Source of the DNA: Clostridium gelidum
Lineage (GTDB): Bacteria > Bacillota > Clostridia > Clostridiales > Clostridiaceae
Length of the DNA: 64,000 bases
Assembly: GCF_019977655.1 (NCBI RefSeq)
Contig: NZ_AP024849.1
Span: forward strand, 3,443,001-3,507,000
Direction: 5' to 3'
Shown here: piece after piece, positions 26,894 to 35,295 of the stretch
How positions within the stretch are numbered: the stretch's first letter is position 1
How the letters are laid out: the number at the start of each line of letters is the position of its first letter
Notes under the pieces: generated by a model
What the model was told of the DNA's origin: nothing
What the model saw: only the letters and a program-made list of their open reading frames with translations
Database searches by the model: none
Program-made: the position numbers and the translations under genes

Positions 26894-28078
26894 CTACATT
26901 ATTGTGGTATCATTTAACCATTTAATAAAATTTTTCTTGCTTTTTTCAGCTTTTTCTATGCAATACATATGGTCATAATCAGATTTTTTATCAAATTCCT
27001 TATTAATTAATTCTAATAAATATCTAATATTTAAATCAAATTCTTTGAAAAAAAACTGAGAGGACCTGATTCCATATTCGATATAATTATCTAAACCTAA
27101 TTCTTTTAGTAGTCTCGTTGTCTTTGGTGAGTAAGATATTGCAATAAATTTCGAACTATTATATATACTAAATGCAACACTATGAAATCTCATACATATA
27201 TTTAATTCACTTTTTTTGAAAAATAATCTTCTTATTGATAATGAAATTGAATTATTTTTAGTGTCAAGCACTACATATTCTCCTTTGATTTTTTTAACAA
27301 CATCATTAATAAATCTAATATCATTCTCGTAAAGAAAAGGTAAAAATACATTAATGTAATTATCTGCATAATTATTGGCTATCTTAACAATTGTATTACA
27401 CAAATCATTATATCTATTTCTAAAATGTTCAGATCTTAACTCAGCATCATTAAATGGCATAGCTAATCCCCATAAAATATATTTTTTCTTAATATTATAA
27501 TTTTTTAAAATATTATCAATATTTTGTTTTGACTCATCATCAGTTTCCAATCCAAATGTCATATCAGCAGTTGCCTCAATTTTTACATTTTTACATTTAA
27601 TCAACATGTCTTTTGATTCTTTATTTCGTACTGATATATAATCAAATAAGCTCAAATTTAAATTCCAAATATATCTTTGTATTTTGGTAATACAAAGTGA
27701 ATTAACTTCCACGCCATACAAAGCTCTATGGGTTCTATATATTTTTGAAATTAATAATTCAAAATTTATTGTTAATAAACTTAATACCCCCTTTCCTGTA
27801 AATAGCCCTCCACCACCAATAATATAACAATCACTATCCTTAATGATTGTTAATCGTTTTAAAAACTTTTTTATTTTATTTTCAGGAAATTCAACAAAAT
27901 TAATCTTCATCTCAGGAAATTTTCTTTTTAATTCATTGTACTCTTTTTCTTTATCATATACTTCTATATGAACTTCCCTATATATTGTATTCTTTAATAT
28001 ATCTAGCATCGAATACAATATATAATCGTCCCCCAAATTGCGGTATCCGTAACATCCTCTCACAAAAGCTTTTCTCAT
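26894..28078 (-). CDS. polysaccharide pyruvyl transferase family protein
   Basis: 394 residues. RGCYGYRNLGDDYILYSMLDIL near the N-terminus (G-x-x-N-x-G-D), IIGGGGLFTGKGVL near 90, and a C-terminal ICMRFHSVAFSIYN / ISYSPKTTRLL region match the pyruvyl transferase family (CsaB/WcaK type, PS_pyruv_trans). These enzymes transfer a ketal pyruvate from phosphoenolpyruvate to a sugar, adding negative charge to the polymer. ATG at 28078 has GGGGTAAATTATTA upstream. It stands alone between the rfb genes and the decayed rfbA region. Confidence 0.83.
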   Translation of the reverse strand: MRKAFVRGCYGYRNLGDDYILYSMLDILKNTIYREVHIEVYDKEKEYNELKRKFPEMKINFVEFPENKIKKFLKRLTIIKDSDCYIIGGGGLFTGKGVLSLLTINFELLISKIYRTHRALYGVEVNSLCITKIQRYIWNLNLSLFDYISVRNKESKDMLIKCKNVKIEATADMTFGLETDDESKQNIDNILKNYNIKKKYILWGLAMPFNDAELRSEHFRNRYNDLCNTIVKIANNYADNYINVFLPFLYENDIRFINDVVKKIKGEYVVLDTKNNSISLSIRRLFFKKSELNICMRFHSVAFSIYNSSKFIAISYSPKTTRLLKELGLDNYIEYGIRSSQFFFKEFDLNIRYLLELINKEFDKKSDYDHMYCIEKAEKSKKNFIKWLNDTTIM

Positions 28079-28630
28079 TAATAATTTACCCCTATCTCAA
28101 TAAAATTTTATTCTTCATTTCTTCTAAAAACTTCTTTAAATTATTGTGTAACTTATCCTTTTCGGATAAGATTTCATTTATATTCCATCAATATTTATAT
28201 TCAAACACTCGTTGCATACCCAAGATCACAAAACTTTATAAAATTATAATTATGTATCATCTAACATTACTAAAAATCAATGTGTAAAACCTTAACTTTT
28301 TTAACTACTGAATTATCATAAAAGCCTCCATTTCGCCGCTACCTCCGGCGACACAAATAGTAATGAAAAATGGTGTTGCGGTTTCTATTACTTTTATTTA
28401 ATTACAACTATTGATACAATTAAAAAAGTATCATAATAATATATTTACCTTATTGCCATCGCTTTTTTTAAAGCTGTAATTAATGGCGTATTTTAAACCA
28501 CGTAAATATTTAGCTCTTTCCGAATTTTTCAAGAATAAGGATTTGCTATAATGCCTTATTTCAGGATTTATTCGTGTTAATTATTGGGCTACATTACTGT
28601 TGAAATGTTATAGCAAGCCTTTCTACAATT
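28079..28630. other. gene-free stretch with rfbA scrap and GC-rich hairpin
   Basis: No intact gene. A scrap of rfbA is present at about 28286-28327: its minus strand reads FYDNSVVKKVK, matching FYDNSVVKKAK of the intact RfbA, and the DNA is nearly identical to 26206-26235. Next to it a GC-rich hairpin, TCGCCG (28333-28338) with CGGCGA (28346-28351), stands out in very AT-rich DNA. Between about 28390 and 28620 there is only a short open stretch on the minus strand (around 34 codons, SERAKYLRGLKYAINYSFKK) that I cannot identify; it may be another decayed element. Confidence 0.5.
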
Positions 28631-29217
28631 TTAATAATATAAGTCTGTTATCTTGTTTTTTAAATAGCTTGTTTTCTGTGTCCTTTTTTGCAAATTCTTA
28701 TTTTTCATGCTAATATGACCTTGAACTACATATTTAGATTTAGGCTTTTCATACTTTTCTTCTAAAGAAATAACATTTCCTTTATCATAAAATTCAACTC
28801 CCCAAAAATCTTTTGGATTTTGAACATAGTATCCAAATATATATGCTCCACTTTTTAGATTAGCTGCTTTTCGCAAATGTTCCGAAAAGCTTTTACGATA
28901 AAAAATATTATCCCCAAGTACCATAACTACATTATCTTTATCAATAAATTCTTCTCCAATAATAAATGCTTCTGCAAGACCATTGGGATTTTCTTGAACT
29001 GCATATTCAATATTTAATCCTAAATCTTGTCCATCTTTAAAATTAATGATATCTCTTGGAGTTGATATAATTAAAATATCTCTTATGACTGCAATCATTA
29101 AAACTGACATCGGATAATAAATTATCATATATTGATGCCATTTGTTTTGACATTGCTTTTGTTACTGGATATAATCTTGTACCGGATCCTCCAGATATAA
29201 TAATCCCTGTCACTCCT
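28631..29217 (-). pseudogene. decayed second copy of rfbA (glucose-1-phosphate thymidylyltransferase)
   Basis: The minus strand starts with VTGIIISGGSGTRLYP and KAMSKQMASIYDN, then shifts frame through a small deletion where the intact gene has YDKPMIYYP, and resumes as IIYYPMSVLM from 29128. The following 150 codons track intact RfbA closely but lack four residues near NFKDGQDLG (intact has NFKELFKDGQDLG), carry substitutions in the sugar loop, and lose frame again near the end (ITDLYY stop). The copy ends about 85 residues short. It lies between the flippase and pyruvyl transferase genes, and probably records an older dTDP-sugar module or recombination between rfb genes. Confidence 0.85.
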
Positions 29218-29274
29218 TTAATTATAATACTAAACTATTTTAGATTAATTTTAATACTCCCCTAATTTTAGCAA

Positions 29275-30729
29275 TTACCTTTCGGTTAAATCTTTACGTT
29301 TAAAAAAATCTTTCCCTTTTTTATATGCTCCAACAATCTCATTTCTATATAAATAAAAGAATATAATTAGCGTTGGAATCGAAATAAGAATTGCAGGTAT
29401 TATATTTATTGGTGAAATCAACCTCCACAGTATTATAAACAATATAAGTACTATGCTCATTAATTTCATCCTCTTAGATAATATTACAAGTTTCATTTTT
29501 GATAAAACTATACATGCAATTATTACGCTTACTGCATAACCAATTAAAGTTGCTAATGCAGATCCTTCTATTCCAATAACATATATCAAAAAATAATTTA
29601 AAATAACATTGGTAGCCGCTCCTGCAAAAAGAATTAATGTTGATGGCCATGTCTTTTTAATAACTAAAAATTGATTTACAATCGTTTGATATAACATCAA
29701 TAGTAACGGAGATAAGAATAAATAAGGAAAAGTTATATATCCATTTACATAGTTTCCTTTAAACAATAAATTGAATACAAAATGAGTAAATGGGACAATT
29801 ATTACGAAAGTTGAAAATGACACTAAAGCTAAATTCTCAAATATCTTTGAAGTTAATTCTACTTGATCCCTATCTTTCATTGTTGAAAATGCAAAATACT
29901 GCCATCCAGCTGCAAAAGCCGTATATATAAATTGACTTATAGAAGCTACTCTAGAACCTATACCATATATTCCAACAAAATCATTTCCAATTTGTTTTGA
30001 AATCATAAGTCTATCACATGATGTAAATACCCAATACATGATAAATCCTGGCATCAGTGGTGCACCTATTTTTAACATTTCTTTTATCAGAGAAATATTT
30101 ACTTTCTCAAAATTAAACCACTTTCTATTTAAAACATAAAAAATTATAAGCATTATAGCTGATGAAATTAAAGTGGCAGATGGTAATGCATATAAATAAT
30201 TCTTATGAATTAGCATAGGTATAGAAATGCTATAACCTAAAATAGGAGATATAGTATTAGTTATTAAGAATATTTTTCTTTTATTTTGCATCCTTGTTGG
30301 TGCTGTTACTATTCCACTTAATGTAGTAATCAAAATGCTAAAAGATGTAAAATTAAGCAAATTAACATATTTTACATCATTAAAAATCCATGATGTAAAA
30401 TAGGATTTAAATATAAATAACAATAAACATATTATTATTCCACTAATTAAAACAAAATTCAATGCGCTAGAACATACTTCCTTCCTATATTCTACATCTT
30501 CCTTTTCAAAAAACATTCTAAACATAGCATCATACATCCCCATAATAGCTATAGCTGAGCCAAAAGATACTGTTATATTAGATAAATCGCTTAACCCATA
30601 ATATGTGGTGTCTGGCATAAGCCTTGTTACAATTGGTAGCATTATAATTGGTGCAATTTTTGCTATAATACTACCAAGTCCATATACTAAAAAATTTTCA
30701 ATAAAAAGTTTTGTTCTACTTTTGCTCAT
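29275..30729 (-). CDS. Wzx-type polysaccharide flippase (cluster B)
   Basis: 484 residues with about 14 hydrophobic helices. The N-terminus, FLVYGLGSIIAKIAPIIMLP then IVTRLMPDTTYYGLSDL, follows the Wzx/MOP pattern. The protein would flip the repeat unit assembled by the cluster B glycosyltransferases. The sequence is clearly different from the cluster A flippase at 3218-4690, so this is not a recent duplication. ATG at 30729 follows GGAGAC; a basic Lys/Arg tail ends the protein (KKGKDFFKRKDLTER). Confidence 0.88.
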   Translation of the reverse strand: MSKSRTKLFIENFLVYGLGSIIAKIAPIIMLPIVTRLMPDTTYYGLSDLSNITVSFGSAIAIMGMYDAMFRMFFEKEDVEYRKEVCSSALNFVLISGIIICLLLFIFKSYFTSWIFNDVKYVNLLNFTSFSILITTLSGIVTAPTRMQNKRKIFLITNTISPILGYSISIPMLIHKNYLYALPSATLISSAIMLIIFYVLNRKWFNFEKVNISLIKEMLKIGAPLMPGFIMYWVFTSCDRLMISKQIGNDFVGIYGIGSRVASISQFIYTAFAAGWQYFAFSTMKDRDQVELTSKIFENLALVSFSTFVIIVPFTHFVFNLLFKGNYVNGYITFPYLFLSPLLLMLYQTIVNQFLVIKKTWPSTLILFAGAATNVILNYFLIYVIGIEGSALATLIGYAVSVIIACIVLSKMKLVILSKRMKLMSIVLILFIILWRLISPINIIPAILISIPTLIIFFYLYRNEIVGAYKKGKDFFKRKDLTER

Positions 30730-30894
30730 TTATTGTCTCCATTACTTAAATTTGCTTTTCCTCTTAAAAAGTTTTCAAAATATTCATACAGAATATTTGC
30801 TACAATTTAAAAAATTATAAAATTAATTAATGAATAATCACAGGATATTCATTAACTTAATTAAAGCATTAATCACATATCTATCTTTTAATAT

Positions 30895-31989
30895 TTACCA
30901 TTCATTAATTTTAGTAATAACATATTCAATCGCTTCATCATCCATCCCATACCACATAGGTAAACTTATTACCTCTTTAGATATCTTTTCAGCTATAGAT
31001 AAACTACCTTCTGTAATATTCAACTCTTTATAAGCCTCTTGCATGTGCATTGGTGTTGGATAATGTATATTAGCACCTATTCCATTATCATTTAAATATT
31101 TTGCAAATTCATCTCTTTTTTCTGTTCTAACAGCGAATATATGCCATACATGTTTTGCATAATCCATTTCTACTGGTTTTATTATATTAATATTATTAAT
31201 ACCCTCAATATATTTTTGTGCTGTTTTTACTCTATTTTCATTCCATTTTTGAAGATTTCTCAATTTAATTCTTAAAAATGCTGCTTGAACTTCATCAAGC
31301 CTTGAATTTGTACCTTTATATATATGATGATATTTTTTATCGGATCCATAGTTTGCTATTGTTCTTATTTTATCTGCTAAGACTTTGTCATTTGTAACTA
31401 CAGCTCCACTATCTCCAAGTGCCCCTAAATTCTTTGCTGGATAAAAACTAAATCCGGCTGCATCTCCTAAACTACCTGTCTTTTTACCTTTATATAATGC
31501 CCCATGTGATTGTGCTGAATCTTCTATAACTTTCAAATTATACTTTTTAGCAATGCTATTTATCTTGTCCATATCTGCAGGTTGTCCATACAAATGAACT
31601 GCCATTATTGCTTTTGTTTTAGTTGTTATAACTTTCCCTATTAATTCAGAGTCGATATTATATGATAATAAATCTGGCTCAACAAAAATTGGTGTAGCTC
31701 CTGTATATGATACTGCAAGAGCAGTTGCAATATATGTGTTAGATGGAACTATTACTTCATCACCTTCTCCTATATCATATCCTTTTAATATTAAATAAAG
31801 TGCATCTAGACCATTTCCGCAACCAATACAATGCTTTGAATCGCAAAATTCTGCAAATTCTTCTTCAAATTTTTTTACTTCTTCACCTTGTATAAACCAA
31901 TTTTTTTTATAAACTTCTTTAAATTTATCTAATATGTCACTTTCAATTTCCCTATGCATAGGTTCAAAACTTACAAATGGTATATTCAT
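30895..31989 (-). CDS. DegT/DnrJ/EryC1 sugar aminotransferase (FdtB/QdtB-like)
   Basis: 364 residues, full length for this PLP family. VSYTGATPIFVEPD, VHLYGQPADM, VIEDSAQSHGALYKGKKTGSLGDAAGFSFYPAKNLGALGDSG is broken into parts here: the EDSAQ Asp that holds PLP and the FYPAKNLGA lysine that forms the Schiff base near residue 184. The closest families transaminate C3 of dTDP-3-keto-6-deoxyhexoses. The gene is 15 bases downstream of an FdtA/QdtA-type ketoisomerase gene, which supports synthesis of dTDP-Fuc3N or dTDP-Qui3N. ATG at 31989 after AAAGGATG. Confidence 0.88.
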   Translation of the reverse strand: MNIPFVSFEPMHREIESDILDKFKEVYKKNWFIQGEEVKKFEEEFAEFCDSKHCIGCGNGLDALYLILKGYDIGEGDEVIVPSNTYIATALAVSYTGATPIFVEPDLLSYNIDSELIGKVITTKTKAIMAVHLYGQPADMDKINSIAKKYNLKVIEDSAQSHGALYKGKKTGSLGDAAGFSFYPAKNLGALGDSGAVVTNDKVLADKIRTIANYGSDKKYHHIYKGTNSRLDEVQAAFLRIKLRNLQKWNENRVKTAQKYIEGINNINIIKPVEMDYAKHVWHIFAVRTEKRDEFAKYLNDNGIGANIHYPTPMHMQEAYKELNITEGSLSIAEKISKEVISLPMWYGMDDEAIEYVITKINEW

Positions 31990-32004
31990 ATTTTACACAT
32001 CCTT

Positions 32005-32412
32005 TTAAAATCTCTTTTTCGCTTCTTCCAAATAAAAGTCATAGTTTCTTATATAGTCATTTTCATCATAATATTCTGAAGCAATAACTAATAATACACT
32101 TCCTTCACTAAAATCAAACATCTCTCTCCATACATAATTTCCCAAATACAATCCAACTGATGGATCATTTAATTCAATAACTTCCTCCTCAATAGGATTT
32201 TTAGTCCTGATTTTTACAGATCCATTAATACAAATAAGTACTTGATGAAGTTTTCTATGAGAATGAAATCCCCTTGTTATTCCCTGATCTACTCTGGTTA
32301 TACAATAAATTCTTTTTATTTCAAAAGGAATATCAATTTTAGATTCTATTGGTGTTAGATGACCATACTTATCCTTTATATCTATGAATTTTAACATCGA
32401 TACATTATACAT
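32005..32412 (-). CDS. FdtA/QdtA-type dTDP-4-keto-6-deoxyglucose 3,4-ketoisomerase (WxcM-like cupin)
   Basis: 135 residues. A single cupin: LTPIESKIDIPFEIKRIYCI, then RGFHSHRKLHQVLICINGSVKI with the conserved His residues near 50-60, then PSVGLYLGNYVWREM and LLVIASEYYDENDYIRNYDFYL. This is the pattern of the WxcM/FdtA family, which shifts the keto group of dTDP-4-keto-6-deoxyglucose from C4 to C3. FdtA gives a galacto and QdtA a gluco product; sequence alone does not let me choose. ATG at 32412 after GGAGATGAAAAA. RfbB of this cluster supplies the substrate. Confidence 0.85.
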   Translation of the reverse strand: MYNVSMLKFIDIKDKYGHLTPIESKIDIPFEIKRIYCITRVDQGITRGFHSHRKLHQVLICINGSVKIRTKNPIEEEVIELNDPSVGLYLGNYVWREMFDFSEGSVLLVIASEYYDENDYIRNYDFYLEEAKKRF

Positions 32413-32433
32413 TTTTTCATCTCCTTCATACCT

Positions 32434-33354
32434 TTATAAATTATATATATAATATTTTATAACTTCATAAAAATAGTCTAACTCATCAGTATTAAGCCTA
32501 TTATGAATAGGTATAAACATAGTATTTTCTTTATAAAAAACACTACATTGTATTCCATGATTCCATATAAACTTTTTTAAATTATTGGGTTCGATTTTAT
32601 TATCTACCTTAAACATAAAAACTCCAGGTATATAATTTTTCTTCAATTTAAATCTATATTCTAAATTTATTTGACTAAATTTCTTCTCTAAATATTGATA
32701 ATTTTTTACTCTTTGAAGAGACCAATTATCAATATCTTCAACATAATAAGATAAAACCTTTTGAATATATTCTTTTTCTATTTCATCAATTTTCGATTCT
32801 ATATTATAATTATTTTTATGAACTAATAAACCACCTATTTGTATTGGAAAAAATTTAGGAAAACTATATATAACAAAATCCCCCACCATTCCAACACTTT
32901 CTTCACTGTTATTAGAATTAAATGCATACGCACAATCCTCAATAATTGGAATATTATATTCTTTTAATTTTGTTAGCTTTTCATAAGGAAATCCAAATTC
33001 ATGAATAACAAATATTGCTTTTGTATTTGGTTCTATTTGTCTTTTCCATTTGCAAATCTTTTCTATTTCTTTAGTTACGCAACCACTTACATAAAAATTA
33101 TTTGAAGTTGTTATTATTGCTATATTATCTTTGCAATTTAAATTTAATTTAGACAAAGCTAAATTTATCGCTTTTCTTCCATTTTCTGTATAACAATATT
33201 TCATATTAATAAACCTAGATTTGAAATATTCATCTATAATTTTAGATTTATTTAAATGTATATTAAATATTATATCTTTAGTAGAAAATGTGCTTATTCT
33301 ATACATTGGTAATAAATACTCATCTGGACAAATTACATAATTATTCTTTACCAT
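32434..33354 (-). CDS. second DegT/DnrJ/EryC1-like PLP protein, short
   Basis: 306 residues, about 60 shorter than usual for the family. TENGRKAINLALSKLN near 55-70, IPIIEDCAYAFNSN with the PLP-binding Asp near 137, and YSFPKFFPIQIGGLLV with the candidate Schiff-base Lys near 170 are recognisable. The C-terminal domain is compressed. It may be an aminotransferase for another amino sugar or a divergent dehydratase-type member; substrate unknown. ATG at 33354 follows AGGAGGAATT. The IS3 remnant begins 66 bases upstream of the start and separates it from the acetyltransferase gene. Confidence 0.72.
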   Translation of the reverse strand: MVKNNYVICPDEYLLPMYRISTFSTKDIIFNIHLNKSKIIDEYFKSRFINMKYCYTENGRKAINLALSKLNLNCKDNIAIITTSNNFYVSGCVTKEIEKICKWKRQIEPNTKAIFVIHEFGFPYEKLTKLKEYNIPIIEDCAYAFNSNNSEESVGMVGDFVIYSFPKFFPIQIGGLLVHKNNYNIESKIDEIEKEYIQKVLSYYVEDIDNWSLQRVKNYQYLEKKFSQINLEYRFKLKKNYIPGVFMFKVDNKIEPNNLKKFIWNHGIQCSVFYKENTMFIPIHNRLNTDELDYFYEVIKYYIYNL

Positions 33355-33497
33355 AATTCCTCCTAGAAATTAAATATATTTTTATTAATATTTAGTGTAT
33401 CTGGTGTTAGTATATAAATAGTACAAGTTTAATTGAGAAAGTTCCAAATAAAAAATATAATAAAATAGAAATAAGAAAAAAATGTGGGAACTTTATT

Positions 33498-33764
33498 ATG
33501 ACAAAACAACATAGTAAACAATCTAAAGAAGATGCAGTACATTATTATGAAAGCCATAAAGAACTTGGTGCCAAAGGTTGTGCAAATAATCTTGATATTG
33601 GACAAAGCACTTTAACTAAACGGCTTAAAGAATTTCGTGACAATGAAGAAATAGTAGTACGGGGGTCTGGGAATTATTCCAGTGATGAACAAAAGGAAAT
33701 TACAAGTCTCAAGAGTGAACTAAAAGATACACAAGATGCACTTGATGTGCTAAAAAAGCTATAG
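33498..33764 (+). CDS. IS3 transposase OrfA, helix-turn-helix protein
   Basis: 88 residues. YESHKELGAKGCANNLDIG followed by STLTKRLKEF is the helix-turn-helix of IS3 OrfA proteins, and a coiled-coil-like SDEQKEITSLKSELKDTQD stretch near 65-83 is the usual leucine-zipper region. The frame stops shortly before where OrfA normally meets OrfB (DALDVLKKL). Probably a remnant without function because orfB is dead. Confidence 0.75.
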   Translation: MTKQHSKQSKEDAVHYYESHKELGAKGCANNLDIGQSTLTKRLKEFRDNEEIVVRGSGNYSSDEQKEITSLKSELKDTQDALDVLKKL

Positions 33765-34685
33765 GCATTCTGGGAAAATAACAGAAGCAATTTACCTTGA
33801 AGTCAATCAAAAATCTAATGATACTATCCAAAAAAACACCAGGTTTCTGTTAGCTGAATGCTTAATAAATTAGGCGTTTCACGTTCGGTGTATAATTCTT
33901 AGTTAAACAGATTCTAATCCAATCAAATTAAACGTAAAGAACCTGTTAAATTGCAGATACAGGAAATTTATGATACATCACATCAAAATTATGGTGCTCC
34001 TAAAATTACCAAAGAACTACAGAAAAATGGCGAAAAATTTTTCTAGCGTACCGTAGGCAAATACATGCGTGAAATGTGCATTAAAGATCAATATATTAAA
34101 ACATATACTATTACAACAAAAGATTCTGATTTCAGCAGTGAACTTAAGTATCCTTAATGAACAGTTTAATCCTTCTAAACCTAATGCAGTATGGTGTACT
34201 AATATAACTTATATATGGACTATAGACGGTTTTGTTTACTTAACTTCTTATTGACTTGTACTCTAGAAAAATATATTTTGAACTTTATCAAGTACTTTAG
34301 AAGTATTATGTGCTGTTGATACAATGAATAAAGCAAAAACATCTAGAAATATCACTGAACCACTTATTTTGCATAGCGACCGTGCAGCCAGTATGTCTCA
34401 AAAGAATATTGAAATATCACAAATAAAGTGAAATTAAGCTATTCCCCAAAAGCTTATCAATGGGATAATTCCTTTATAGAATCATTTCATGCTATTATCA
34501 AGCGTGAATGGCTTAACAGATTCAAAATAAAAAATTATGCACATGCTTATATGCTTGTATTTGAATATATTGAAGACTTTTATAATACAGTTCGTATTCA
34601 TAGCCACTGCAACTATATATCTCCGGATCAATTTGAAAAATTATACGCCAGAATTGAAAAAGGTTCCAATAAATTAGCATGCTAA
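33765..34685 (+). pseudogene. IS3 transposase OrfB (rve integrase core), disrupted
   Basis: Pieces in different frames follow OrfB order. At about 34165-34254, SKPNAVWCTNITYIWTIDG has Asn where the first catalytic Asp of the DDE core (WCTDITYI) should be. At about 34365-34395, LILHSDRAASMSQKNIE holds the second Asp. The last piece, 34428-34685, has KLSYSPKAYQWDNSFIESFH with the catalytic Glu, then IKREWLNRF and the normal OrfB C-terminus. Several in-frame stops separate them. Confidence 0.85.
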
Positions 34686-34719
34686 TTTATTGTGAATTAT
34701 GGGGATTAAGTTTCTCATT

Positions 34720-35268
34720 TTAATTTGTACTTTTTCTTGACATAGTACCAATCTCTCTGATTTTTTTTGCTGGAACACCTGCATAAATTGAATAAGGTTC
34801 TATATTACTTATAACAACACTACCAGCTCCTATTATAGAGCATTTCCCTACATGAACTCCTGGAAGTATGGTTACATTAGCGCCAATCCAAACCTCATCA
34901 TCTATAGTTATTTTTTGATTCTTTAGTAATTTTTCTCTAACATAACTAATTTCTTTTAATTCTTTTGAATTATTTGGAGATGAACTTGCTATTAACAATA
35001 AATTAGGTCCTATAGAAACATTATTTCCGATATACACCATATCATTTTCTTTTTCTCCTTCCATAATAATTTTCATGCCTAAATTTGCATATGTATTGTC
35101 CCCCATGTAAACTCCTAGTTTTCTAAAATACATTTTTCTTATTCTTGCATCACTATAATACATAGCTATTAATTTAACAAATCTTAATGGCATTATATTT
35201 ATACTGTCTTTCAAAAAAGAATATATATATTCATCTATAAACTCTAATAGCTTTTTTCTACTTTTCAT
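34720..35268 (-). CDS. hexapeptide-repeat O/N-acyltransferase (Maa/WbbJ-like), 3 prime end altered by IS3
   Basis: 182 residues from ATG 35268 (AAGGGATGAGTCT upstream; a TTG 6 codons earlier overlaps that site). Left-handed beta-helix repeats are clear: MVYIGNNVSIGPNLLL, KITIDDEVWIGANVTILPGV and GKCSIIGAGSVVISNI, then YAGVPAKKIREIG. Where Maa/LacA-type enzymes have the catalytic His (T-x-x-H-P), this protein reads IASSSPNN, so activity is doubtful or differently organised. It may be the FdtC/QdtC-type acetyltransferase of the 3-amino sugar module. The last three codons and the stop lie in the IS3 inverted repeat. Confidence 0.78.
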   Translation of the reverse strand: MKSRKKLLEFIDEYIYSFLKDSINIMPLRFVKLIAMYYSDARIRKMYFRKLGVYMGDNTYANLGMKIIMEGEKENDMVYIGNNVSIGPNLLLIASSSPNNSKELKEISYVREKLLKNQKITIDDEVWIGANVTILPGVHVGKCSIIGAGSVVISNIEPYSIYAGVPAKKIREIGTMSRKSTN

Positions 35269-35295
35269 AGACTCATCCCTTATCAATCTAATTTT

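Larger units (their letters stand above)
33420..34731 (+). mobile_element. degenerate IS3-family element (IS150-like)
   Basis: About 1.31 kb bounded by imperfect inverted repeats: AGTACAAGTTTAATTGAGAAA at the left end and, reading inwards on the minus strand from 34731, AGTACAAATTAAAATGAGAAA (differences at three positions). Inside, orfA and orfB lie on the plus strand, opposite to the surrounding operon. orfB is broken by stops and frameshifts, so the element cannot move by itself. I could not define target duplications. Confidence 0.8.
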
